A stretch of 8,163 nucleotides of DNA from Peptostreptococcaceae bacterium (GTDB taxonomy: Bacteria; Bacillota; Clostridia; Peptostreptococcales; Anaerovoracaceae): positions 1-8,163 of the forward strand of contig JAENWI010000048.1 of the NCBI GenBank assembly GCA_016650115.1, read 5' to 3'. Positions 1 to 6,993 of the stretch are shown here, in pieces (the first letter of the stretch is position 1; every line of letters starts with the position of its first letter). The notes beneath the pieces were generated by a model. It did not search any database. It was not told the DNA's origin and saw only the letters and a program-made list of their open reading frames with translations. The position numbers were made by a program, and so were the translations under genes.

Positions 1-161
1 ATAATCAAAGCTGTATGATTATGTGCATAATGAATAATTATATAGAATCAGCAAAACATTAAATTGGATCTGTACTCAACTACAATCCGGAAATCAAGCC
101 ATTTGACAATGACAAATTAGCTCATTTATTATTGATTAAAAAATTATTTGTTTCTCCACAT

Positions 162-1577
162 TTACATTTTCATACCCGGTTTCATTCCCTTTGATGGTTT
201 CTCATCTTTTGCTGGTTTTTCATCTTTTTCTTTTTTGGAATCGGTTCTCATATCCATACCGGGCATACTGGCTGTTGAAATTTGGTTACCTTCCTTATTC
301 ATCATACTCTTTTTGCCTGCCAATTGAGCGGAGGCATCTACTGCAAATGTGCCATTTGTAACAATTTCTTCTCCCTGACGTAAGCCACTAAGTACCACGT
401 AGGAATTACTCAATGAAGGACCGAGTTCAATTTCACGCATTTTAAATTCCGGTTCTTTTGTCCCGGGCACTTTTACATAAACCACTGAGCGCGGACCCGT
501 CCACAATACTGCCGACTGTGGAATAACAATACCGTTATTGTATTTCGGTAGAGCTGCGGAAATCGATCCGTTTACAAACATCTCGGGTTTCAGGTTATCA
601 CCATGATTGGCTGCTTCTACTCTGACTTTTGCCACACGGGTTGATGGATTAATGACCGGATCGATAAAAGCAACTTTCCCGCTGAATTTCTGACCGGGCA
701 ATGATTCCAATGTAAATGACACGGTATTACCTATTTTTATCCATGGAAGATCGCTTTCATACGCATCAAAAAGAACCCAGACATGCGATAGGTCAGCCAC
801 TTTAAACAAGGGTTGGCCCTCCTGCACATAATCACCCTGATTAACTTGTTTAGTCAAAACAACACCCGACACATCGGCAATAACATCAAATACCGTTTGT
901 GTTTTTCCGCTTTGTTCAATGGCTGCAATTTGTTTATCTGTCAGTTTCCATTGACGCAGTTTCTCACGGGCTGCTTCTATTAAAGCCGGTTGAGCCGGAA
1001 TCAATTGCTTGGCCTGCAATAATTCTTCCTGTGCAGTGACCAGTGAAGGCGAATAAATCCGGGCGATCACCTGCCCTCTGGTAATCTGTTCACCGGTAAA
1101 GCTTACCAACAAGTCTTCGATTCTTCCCGGAACATGAGCGGCCTGAATTTTGATTCGTCGTTCATCGGCCTGAATTTTACCATACAAAACCACATCCTTT
1201 TTGGCGTTTTGTTTGTCAATCACGGTTGTTTGGACTTCGGCCAGTTTCATACCGGCTTCAGTCATTTGTACTGCATCCGGGTCGATATTAGCAGTGTCAG
1301 ATTGTAACGGAATTAATTCCATACCACAAATAGGGCAATTCCCAGGTTTGTCCATTCTGATTTGCGGGTGCATGGCGCATGTCCATATCTGATGTGCTTT
1401 TTCATCATGATTTTCCACCTGTTCAGTTGTACCTTTATTCTTTTTTGCCGGTTCCGAACGATGAAAAACCAACCATCCCAGTAATAGTCCGCCAAGAATC
1501 CACAATGCAGGTTTCACCCACGGGTATTGAAAGATTTTATATTTTTCCAATAACTTGAAATTTATATACTTTTTCAT
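162..1577 (-). CDS. cusB: CusB-type periplasmic adaptor (membrane fusion protein) of a Cu/Ag RND efflux system
   Basis: A 471-residue membrane fusion protein that would bridge the inner-membrane pump and the outer-membrane channel and pass metal to the pump. Seen in order: a hydrophobic anchor or uncleaved signal at about residues 22-38; a heavy-metal-binding domain at about 65-90 with CxMHP (C67, M69, H70) and CPxCGM (C81, C84, M86); a barrel-sandwich/lipoyl half around 140-175; a helical hairpin around 178-222; the second lipoyl half around 230-262; a beta-barrel to about 345; and a membrane-proximal domain ending in the typical 'VTNGTFAVDA' stretch (406-415). The last ~47 residues are a Met/Lys-rich tail. 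The ATG at 1577 is the first in frame giving the anchor; its upstream has no Shine-Dalgarno, normal for Bacteroidota. It is the last gene of the run, 29 bases after the outer-membrane factor. Family assignment is firm. Cu/Ag specificity is inferred mainly from CusA next door. Confidence 0.93.
   Translation of the reverse strand: MKKYINFKLLEKYKIFQYPWVKPALWILGGLLLGWLVFHRSEPAKKNKGTTEQVENHDEKAHQIWTCAMHPQIRMDKPGNCPICGMELIPLQSDTANIDPDAVQMTEAGMKLAEVQTTVIDKQNAKKDVVLYGKIQADERRIKIQAAHVPGRIEDLLVSFTGEQITRGQVIARIYSPSLVTAQEELLQAKQLIPAQPALIEAAREKLRQWKLTDKQIAAIEQSGKTQTVFDVIADVSGVVLTKQVNQGDYVQEGQPLFKVADLSHVWVLFDAYESDLPWIKIGNTVSFTLESLPGQKFSGKVAFIDPVINPSTRVAKVRVEAANHGDNLKPEMFVNGSISAALPKYNNGIVIPQSAVLWTGPRSVVYVKVPGTKEPEFKMREIELGPSLSNSYVVLSGLRQGEEIVTNGTFAVDASAQLAGKKSMMNKEGNQISTASMPGMDMRTDSKKEKDEKPAKDEKPSKGMKPGMKM
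165..305 (-). other. Met/Lys-rich C-terminal tail of the CusB-type adaptor
   Basis: Residues 425-471 of the adaptor lie beyond the conserved fold and contain eight methionines (425, 426, 438, 441, 443, 465, 469, 471), including 'MPGMDM', separated by a Lys/Glu-rich stretch. Clustered methionines in periplasmic copper proteins often bind Cu(I)/Ag(I), so a metal-capturing tail is a reasonable inference. The sequence alone does not prove it, and the stretch is probably disordered. Confidence 0.6.
192..227 (-). repeat. Two tandem copies of an 18-base unit encoding KDEKP(A/S)
   Basis: Two adjacent 18-base units (210-227 and 192-209) match at 16 of 18 positions and encode KDEKPA followed by KDEKPS within the adaptor tail (residues 451-462). 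Such a short in-frame repeat probably arose by slippage or local duplication, and its copy number may vary between strains. Confidence 0.7.
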
Positions 1578-1606
1578 TTCCAGTAATTTTAATAGGTTTA
1601 ATATCT

Positions 1607-3025
1607 TTATAATCCGGCTATATATTCCAACTGAGCTCCGGTAGTATTTCTGTCGGTAAGAGCATCAAGTTCCTTTAAACCATAATCTAATAATTGAGCC
1701 TGCATCCTTAGTACTTCATCAAAATCAGTATTTGAGGTTGAAAAGGCTGTTAATAAAAGTTGAACACTTGTCTTTGCCAGAGCAGCCTGATTTTTGTATA
1801 AGGCCAGCCGGCGATTGGCATCTTTGAACTGCTGCACTTTATCCAGAAAAGAGACTTCCAAATCGTTACGGGTATTTTCATACGATTTTTCGGATGCTTC
1901 AATCCTGAATTTGGCTTCACGTTCCATGGCTTTATATTTCTTGCTAAAAAATGGTACTGTAAACGAAACCATCGGCATTATCATATCGTTTCCGTTCATC
2001 ATGGAAGTATTTCCGGGTCGCTTATCAATAAGCATATAATTCACCCCAACTCCCAGCATAGGTTTCCTCATTTTGGTAGCCATTACCCGTTGAGCTTCGC
2101 CGGCTGCTTTTTCAGCCAACGACATCCGTAGCATAGGATTGTTTTTCAAACTATCGGCCATAGCATTGAGTTCAAGAGGTAGTAAAACCGGTGAAAGATT
2201 TGCAGGAATATGAACTTCGGTTTCGGAAGGTCTGTTCAATAAACTATTGAAACGGGCAATTTCAGTTCCTAACATATCTTTAGTAACTTCTATGCGGTTG
2301 ATCAATTCGGCAATTTCCATCTGAACCCTCAACACATCCACCATTCCCGAACCGTTGGAGCCCATGGCAGATGAACCTCCGCTCATACCATTCATTCCGC
2401 TCGGTGCAGAAGATGTGGTTTGATTTCCCGAAGCAACAGGTGCTGATGAGCTTCCTGAAGAAATATTTCCGGATGATCCCCCCGGACTTTTCGCATTTGC
2501 ATACTTAGAGAGAGCAACCTTTTCGAGTGTCCTGAGTAATTCAAGATTCTCATTCAGGATTCTGATTTCCTGTTTTTTCCGGTAAATATTATACCAGGAA
2601 GTTTTTACCTGACTATACAACATGTTACGGGCATCACGTGCTGCTTCAAATTTCATTAAAGCCATTTGTGAAGCTTCATCTTTTGCAGCTGTCAACGTTC
2701 CAAACCATGGGAACATTTGCATCAACTGCATATTGCCAACCTGATTCCCGCCAAGTAATTGCATCGGATTCAGGAAAAATCCCAATTGCGCCGTTAGATC
2801 AGGTAAAGCCCCAACCTGCGGCACTTTTTCGAGTGCCGCAGAATATTCGAGGTATTTTGCCTGCAAGCCGGGATTATTTTTACCGGCCTGTTCCATATAA
2901 ACTGACAACGATTCCTGTGCATGAATAACATTTGCAAGTGATAAGAATAATATGATTGTAAAATATCTTCCTATTGAAAATACGTTGAACTTTAAACTAT
3001 AAAATATAGACTTATTACTTTTCAT
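1607..3025 (-). CDS. TolC/CusC-type outer-membrane efflux protein
   Basis: A 472-residue outer-membrane factor, the exit duct of the tripartite pump. A long Sec signal peptide (hydrophobic core about residues 21-34) ends in 'NVIHA', with probable cleavage after A36. There is no lipobox cysteine, so unlike E. coli CusC it is probably not a lipoprotein. Two TolC-like repeats follow: the first includes 'MFPWFGTL' (104-111) and long helices to about 178; the second starts near 288 and ends with a helix around 405-455. Between the helices of the first repeat sits a Ser/Gly/Met-rich insert (about 180-227), followed by 'MVDVLRVQMEIAEL', which resembles the helix after the TolC tip. A Met-rich strand lies at 342-352. 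The ATG at 3025 overlaps the cusA stop by 11 bases and has a consensus ribosome-binding site. Family is firm; CusC-like function comes from context, so no symbol is given. Confidence 0.92.
   Translation of the reverse strand: MKSNKSIFYSLKFNVFSIGRYFTIILFLSLANVIHAQESLSVYMEQAGKNNPGLQAKYLEYSAALEKVPQVGALPDLTAQLGFFLNPMQLLGGNQVGNMQLMQMFPWFGTLTAAKDEASQMALMKFEAARDARNMLYSQVKTSWYNIYRKKQEIRILNENLELLRTLEKVALSKYANAKSPGGSSGNISSGSSSAPVASGNQTTSSAPSGMNGMSGGSSAMGSNGSGMVDVLRVQMEIAELINRIEVTKDMLGTEIARFNSLLNRPSETEVHIPANLSPVLLPLELNAMADSLKNNPMLRMSLAEKAAGEAQRVMATKMRKPMLGVGVNYMLIDKRPGNTSMMNGNDMIMPMVSFTVPFFSKKYKAMEREAKFRIEASEKSYENTRNDLEVSFLDKVQQFKDANRRLALYKNQAALAKTSVQLLLTAFSTSNTDFDEVLRMQAQLLDYGLKELDALTDRNTTGAQLEYIAGL
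2345..2488 (-). other. Low-complexity Ser/Gly/Met-rich insert in the outer-membrane factor
   Basis: This encodes residues 180-227, made almost entirely of S, G, A, N, P, T and M, with four methionines (211, 214, 221, 228 just at the edge). It interrupts two predicted long helices at the place where TolC has its short helix-turn-helix tip. Composition suggests a flexible, disordered loop. The exact borders are approximate because no alignment could be run. Confidence 0.65.
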
Positions 3026-6000
3026 TTTCTTCCTCCTTTCCTTCGCTTATTGATTGAGTTGCTAATTGTTTTAGCTCTTTTTTAATTTTTCCTTCGCGCC
3101 ACATGGATTGCAAAATAGGTACCACATACATGGTCATGATCTGAATGATCATTCCACCGAAAGCCGGTATGGCCATTGGAAGCATGATGTCGGCTCCCTT
3201 TCCGGTAGAGGTCAGGACAGGCATGAGTGCTATAATGGCCACTGCAGCCGTCATTACGGCAGGTCGGACCCTTTGTTTGCCGGCAAGAACTATTGCTTCG
3301 CGTACAGCAAGAACAGTGCTTGGTTTCTTCTTTTCGAAAACCTGGTCAATGTATGTACCCATAATTACCCCATCGTTTGTGGAAATACCGAAAAGGGCGA
3401 TAAATCCAACCCAGACCGCAACACTCAGATTAATGGAGTGCATCTGGAACAAATCGCGCATATTCATCCCGGCAAGCGAGAAATTCATAAACCACGGCTG
3501 TCCATACAGCCAAATCATTATAAAACCTCCGGCAAATGCTACAAAGACCCCGGAAAAAACGATGGATGAAGGGACAATGTTTTTAAATTGGAAAAAGAGC
3601 AACAAGAATATCAAGACAAGGCTTATAGGCATAACGATTAACAATCGTTTGGTGGCTCTGATTTCCTGTTCGTAGTTTCCGGCAAATTTATAGGAAACGC
3701 CTGCAGGCAATTTAAATTCGCCCGATTCAATTTTTGACTTTATAAAAGCATCCGTTTTTTCAACTGCATCTACTTCGGCCATGCCCGCTTGTTTATCGAA
3801 AATGACGTAACCGGTCAGGAACGTATTCTCACTTCGAATCATTTGCGGACCTTTTGTATAATGTAGATCTGCCAGTTCTCCCAACGGAACTTGTACACCG
3901 GTCATCGAAGGAATCAGTATTTTCTTTAATTCTTCCGGAGTGGTTCTTAATTCACGCGGATAACGTAACCGAACCGGGAAACGTTCACGTCCTTCAACCG
4001 TTGAAGTCAGCGTCATTCCACCCACTGCAGCCTGAAGTACATTTTGAACATCCTGAACAGTCATTCCGTAGCGGGCAATGGCAGCACGGTTAAGTTTTAT
4101 CTCGACATAAGGTGCACCAACCGACCGGTCGTAGAAGACCGAAGAAGGAATAAGAGCCGAAGCCTTTTTCAGCAACCGTTCAAAATCAAGTCCTGTTTTT
4201 TCAATGGTTTCCAGATCGGGTCCATAAATTTTCAAACCCATGGGCGCCCGCATTCCGGTCGAAAGCATTACCAACCGCGCCTGGATAGGTTGTAATTTTG
4301 GCGCTGAAGTCAGTCCCGGCAAATTGGTCACCTTTACAATTTCTTTCCAGATATCATCTGGTTTCTTTATTTTGGGTCGCCATTGACGGAAATAATCACC
4401 ATTTTTATCCACAATCAGCAATTTTGTATCCAGATCTTTCAGCTTATCTTTTTCAGGATTAAATTTTGATCCATCGGATAGTATGAAATTACCGTCTTTG
4501 TCTGTTTTAAATTGTTTTCGATGGCCATCTATATCCAATACGTATTCCGGTTTGTAATTGATCGTGTTTTCAAACATTTGGACCGGGGCCGGATCGAGTG
4601 CAGAATTTACTCTACCCCATTTTCCAACGGCAACATCGACTTCAGGAATTGCTGACAATCTTTTATCTAATGTTTTAATGTAATCCATATTTTGTGCAAT
4701 CCCGGCATGTGGCATGCTGGTAGGCATCAGTAAAAATGATCCTTCGTCAAGCGAAGGCATAAATTCTTTTCCCACACCCGGTAATGTATTGGAGGCTGAC
4801 TGCCAAAAGGCGGTTTGTTCTATATTTATGCCAATTTTGTCGAACCCCGATGACACAAATCCGAATATTCTATTAAAACCAAGCCAAACGGTGATACCAA
4901 ATAAAAACGTCGCGATAGGAAGACCAAGAAATTTCCATTTATTCCGCAAGCACCAGCGCAAAACCGGTTCGTAGAAATGAACCATGAGCATTAATAGTGA
5001 AATCACGAAACCTACAATACTCGCAACAAAAATGAAATTTATAATAAAAGGATTATGTGCACCCAAGGGTAACCACTCTCGTGAAAGGTAGTATAAAGCC
5101 ACTAATACCGTAATTCCAATATTAATCAGATTGGTCATGTACTTATGATTTTCGGACCACCGGTATGCAAAAAGATTATTTAATCCAATCAAACACAAAG
5201 CCAACGCCGGCCATGTACCCCAAGCTATTGTAAAGAAAAGTCCTGCAACTATCAGGGAGGAATTCCAAATTCGACTGGTCCTTTTTTTGTCTAAATTGAT
5301 GGAAAATACAAAGTGAGCCAGCAAGGGCAGCACCACAATTCCTAAGATAAATGAAGAAATCAGCGCGAAGGATTTAGTCCAGGCGAGCGGATGAAAGAGT
5401 TTACCCTCCGCAGCCTGCATCGCAAAAACCGGTAAAAAGCTGACGACTACGGTAGCCAAAGCAGTGACTACTGCTGATGAAACTTCAATAGTTGCATCAT
5501 ATATCACGTTTTTCAAAGCAAGTCCCCTGACATCCTTGTTTTCCGGCATTTCCATGTGCCGGACTATATTCTCGACAAAGATAATCCCCACATCTACCAT
5601 CACTCCAATGGCGATGACAATACCTGACAGGGCCACAATATTGGCTTCCACTCCGCTTATGCTCATTATAATAAAGGTCATCAATACACCAATAGGTAGC
5701 AGGCCGGAAATGATTATTGAAGCCCGAAGATTAAATACCAAAATAATAATCACAATAATGCTGATCAGTATTTCATGTGTAAGTGCCGATTCAAGGGTTC
5801 CTATTGTTTCCTGAATCAGACCGGTTCGATCATAAAAGGGTACTACGGTGACTTTAGAAACCGTTCCGTCGGCCAACGTTTTACTCGGCAAACCGGGTTC
5901 AAGTTCTTTTATCTTTGCCTTGACATTATTAATTACTTCCATGGGATTCGATCCGTAACGGGCAACTACTACACCACCGGTAGCTTCAGCACCGCTTTTA

Positions 6001-6884
6001 TCCAGACCACCACGTCGGGTTGCCGGACCAAACGAAACACGGGCCACATCACCCACACGAATAGGTACATTGTTGCGAACTGTAATAACAGCTTGTTTTA
6101 AATCATCCAGATTTTTTAGGTAACCCAGTCCACGAATTACATATTCAACTTTGTTCAGTTCTATGGTTCCGGCTCCGATATCCAGATTGCTTTTTTTCAC
6201 AGCCTTCATTACATCCATCACATTTACTCCCGAAGCTTTCATGGCATCCGGATTGAGATCTACCTGATATTCCTTCACATAACCACCTATAGATGCAACT
6301 TCTGAAACGCCTTCGGCAGTTGCCAATGAATATTTGACATAATAATCCTGAAGAGTACGTAGTTCCTGCGGATCCCAACCGCCTGTGGGTTTGCCTGTTT
6401 TCGAATCACGACCTTCCAGCGTGTACCAGTATACCTGACCCAAAGCAGTTGCATCCGGTCCAAGTGCCGGTTGAACACCTTGCGGCAAGGTTCCGGTTGG
6501 TAACGAATTTAGCTTTTCCAAAATACGGGAACGGCTCCAATAGAATTCTACATTATCTTTAAAAATAAGATAGATAAACGACATACCAAACATGGAAGTA
6601 CTTCGGATGGTTTTTACACCCGGAACTCCCAGCAAGGCCGAAGTCAGCGGATAGGTAATCTGATCCTCAATGTCGCGGGGTGAACGCCCCATCCACTCGG
6701 TGGCAATAATTTGCTGATTATCTCCAATATCCGGGATGGCATCCACGGGAACAGGATTGCGTGGCAGGAAATTGATATGCCAGTCGAAAGGTGCCGTACT
6801 GATTCCCCAACCGATAATGACCAACAAAAATAGGATGGTTATCAATCGGTTATTTAGAAAATATTTTATTAGTTTATTAAACAT
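3015..6884 (-). CDS. cusA: CusA-family heavy-metal RND efflux pump, Cu(I)/Ag(I) type
   Basis: A 1289-residue proton-driven inner-membrane pump, longer than E. coli CusA (1047). It opens with TM1 (about 7-28), then a periplasmic porter half with 'LGPDATALGQ' (141-150) and 'EVASIGGYVKEYQVDL' (195-210). TM2-TM6 follow (about 370-528), with 'VMVDVGIIFVEN' (428-439) carrying the TM4 aspartate D431 and E438. TM7 is about 652-670, the second porter half 705-1075, and TM8-TM12 1080-1260. The three methionines matching the E. coli CusA triad (M573, M623, M672) are present as M720 ('LLMPTS'), M770 ('APVQMFE') and M873 ('VMLSTG'), which supports Cu(I)/Ag(I) export. TM4 lacks the DFG...D pattern of CzcA. 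Extra segments lie at about 535-636, 672-704, 779-833 and 1129-1152. The start fits the family N-terminus. Cu/Ag specificity is an inference from these residues. Confidence 0.95.
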   Translation of the reverse strand: MFNKLIKYFLNNRLITILFLLVIIGWGISTAPFDWHINFLPRNPVPVDAIPDIGDNQQIIATEWMGRSPRDIEDQITYPLTSALLGVPGVKTIRSTSMFGMSFIYLIFKDNVEFYWSRSRILEKLNSLPTGTLPQGVQPALGPDATALGQVYWYTLEGRDSKTGKPTGGWDPQELRTLQDYYVKYSLATAEGVSEVASIGGYVKEYQVDLNPDAMKASGVNVMDVMKAVKKSNLDIGAGTIELNKVEYVIRGLGYLKNLDDLKQAVITVRNNVPIRVGDVARVSFGPATRRGGLDKSGAEATGGVVVARYGSNPMEVINNVKAKIKELEPGLPSKTLADGTVSKVTVVPFYDRTGLIQETIGTLESALTHEILISIIVIIILVFNLRASIIISGLLPIGVLMTFIIMSISGVEANIVALSGIVIAIGVMVDVGIIFVENIVRHMEMPENKDVRGLALKNVIYDATIEVSSAVVTALATVVVSFLPVFAMQAAEGKLFHPLAWTKSFALISSFILGIVVLPLLAHFVFSINLDKKRTSRIWNSSLIVAGLFFTIAWGTWPALALCLIGLNNLFAYRWSENHKYMTNLINIGITVLVALYYLSREWLPLGAHNPFIINFIFVASIVGFVISLLMLMVHFYEPVLRWCLRNKWKFLGLPIATFLFGITVWLGFNRIFGFVSSGFDKIGINIEQTAFWQSASNTLPGVGKEFMPSLDEGSFLLMPTSMPHAGIAQNMDYIKTLDKRLSAIPEVDVAVGKWGRVNSALDPAPVQMFENTINYKPEYVLDIDGHRKQFKTDKDGNFILSDGSKFNPEKDKLKDLDTKLLIVDKNGDYFRQWRPKIKKPDDIWKEIVKVTNLPGLTSAPKLQPIQARLVMLSTGMRAPMGLKIYGPDLETIEKTGLDFERLLKKASALIPSSVFYDRSVGAPYVEIKLNRAAIARYGMTVQDVQNVLQAAVGGMTLTSTVEGRERFPVRLRYPRELRTTPEELKKILIPSMTGVQVPLGELADLHYTKGPQMIRSENTFLTGYVIFDKQAGMAEVDAVEKTDAFIKSKIESGEFKLPAGVSYKFAGNYEQEIRATKRLLIVMPISLVLIFLLLFFQFKNIVPSSIVFSGVFVAFAGGFIMIWLYGQPWFMNFSLAGMNMRDLFQMHSINLSVAVWVGFIALFGISTNDGVIMGTYIDQVFEKKKPSTVLAVREAIVLAGKQRVRPAVMTAAVAIIALMPVLTSTGKGADIMLPMAIPAFGGMIIQIMTMYVVPILQSMWREGKIKKELKQLATQSISEGKEEENEK
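3032..3038 (-). promoter_or_regulatory. Consensus Shine-Dalgarno (AAGGAGG) for the outer-membrane factor, inside the cusA 3' end
   Basis: On the minus strand AAGGAGG is followed by six bases and then the ATG at 3025. It lies within codons for the Glu/Lys-rich C-terminus of CusA. Neither the cusA nor the cusB start has a comparable site. It supports this start and suggests translational coupling through the 11-base overlap, although runs of Glu/Lys codons can create such a motif by chance. Confidence 0.55.
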
Positions 6885-6960
6885 AACTGGAAAAATTGAA
6901 GATGAGAAAATTGATTTGAAAATTTTAAAATTAATATACTATTTAATTTGTAAAAGACAT

Positions 6961-6984
6961 TTTGAGAGCCAATAAGTTCTCAAA
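6961..6984 (-). other. Weak inverted repeat in the copA-cusA spacer
   Basis: TTTGAGA (6961-6967) and TCTCAAA (6978-6984) are perfectly complementary, giving a 7-base-pair stem with a 10-base loop, 10 bases after the copA stop codon at 6994. The stem has only three G/C pairs, and no U-run follows it on the minus strand, so it is not a convincing terminator. It could be a processing or protecting hairpin, an operator, or chance in A/T-rich DNA. Confidence 0.25.
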
Positions 6985-6993
6985 GATCCATTT

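Noticed and set aside
18..31. Inverted repeat ATTATG-TG-CATAAT downstream of cusB
   Set aside because: The two-base centre is too small for an RNA hairpin loop at full pairing, it has almost no G/C and no U-run, and such palindromes are common in A/T-rich DNA. Not supported as a terminator or operator.
1..161. Possible further gene or terminator after cusB
   Set aside because: Minus-strand ATG codons here hit a stop within a few codons. A plus-strand frame open from base 3 to 62 is only 19 codons without recognisable features. A 5-base-pair stem around 101-117 is too weak to call.
3108..3675. Long plus-strand open frames opposite cusA (also others opposite cusB, the outer-membrane factor and copA)
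   Set aside because: They lie wholly antisense to genes with clear family motifs, have no recognisable domains, and their composition is that of a reverse-complement shadow.
3015..6884. CzcA-type (Zn/Co/Cd) pump as an alternative identity
   Set aside because: The pump retains all three methionines of the CusA triad, and its TM4 has the CusA-like pattern with a single VD...EN rather than the additional upstream aspartate of CzcA.
6885..6993. A promoter for cusA
   Set aside because: I looked on the minus strand for TTTG near -33 with TAnnTTTG near -7, and for sigma70-like boxes. Partial matches such as TTTACA and TATATT have the wrong spacing, so no promoter is annotated.
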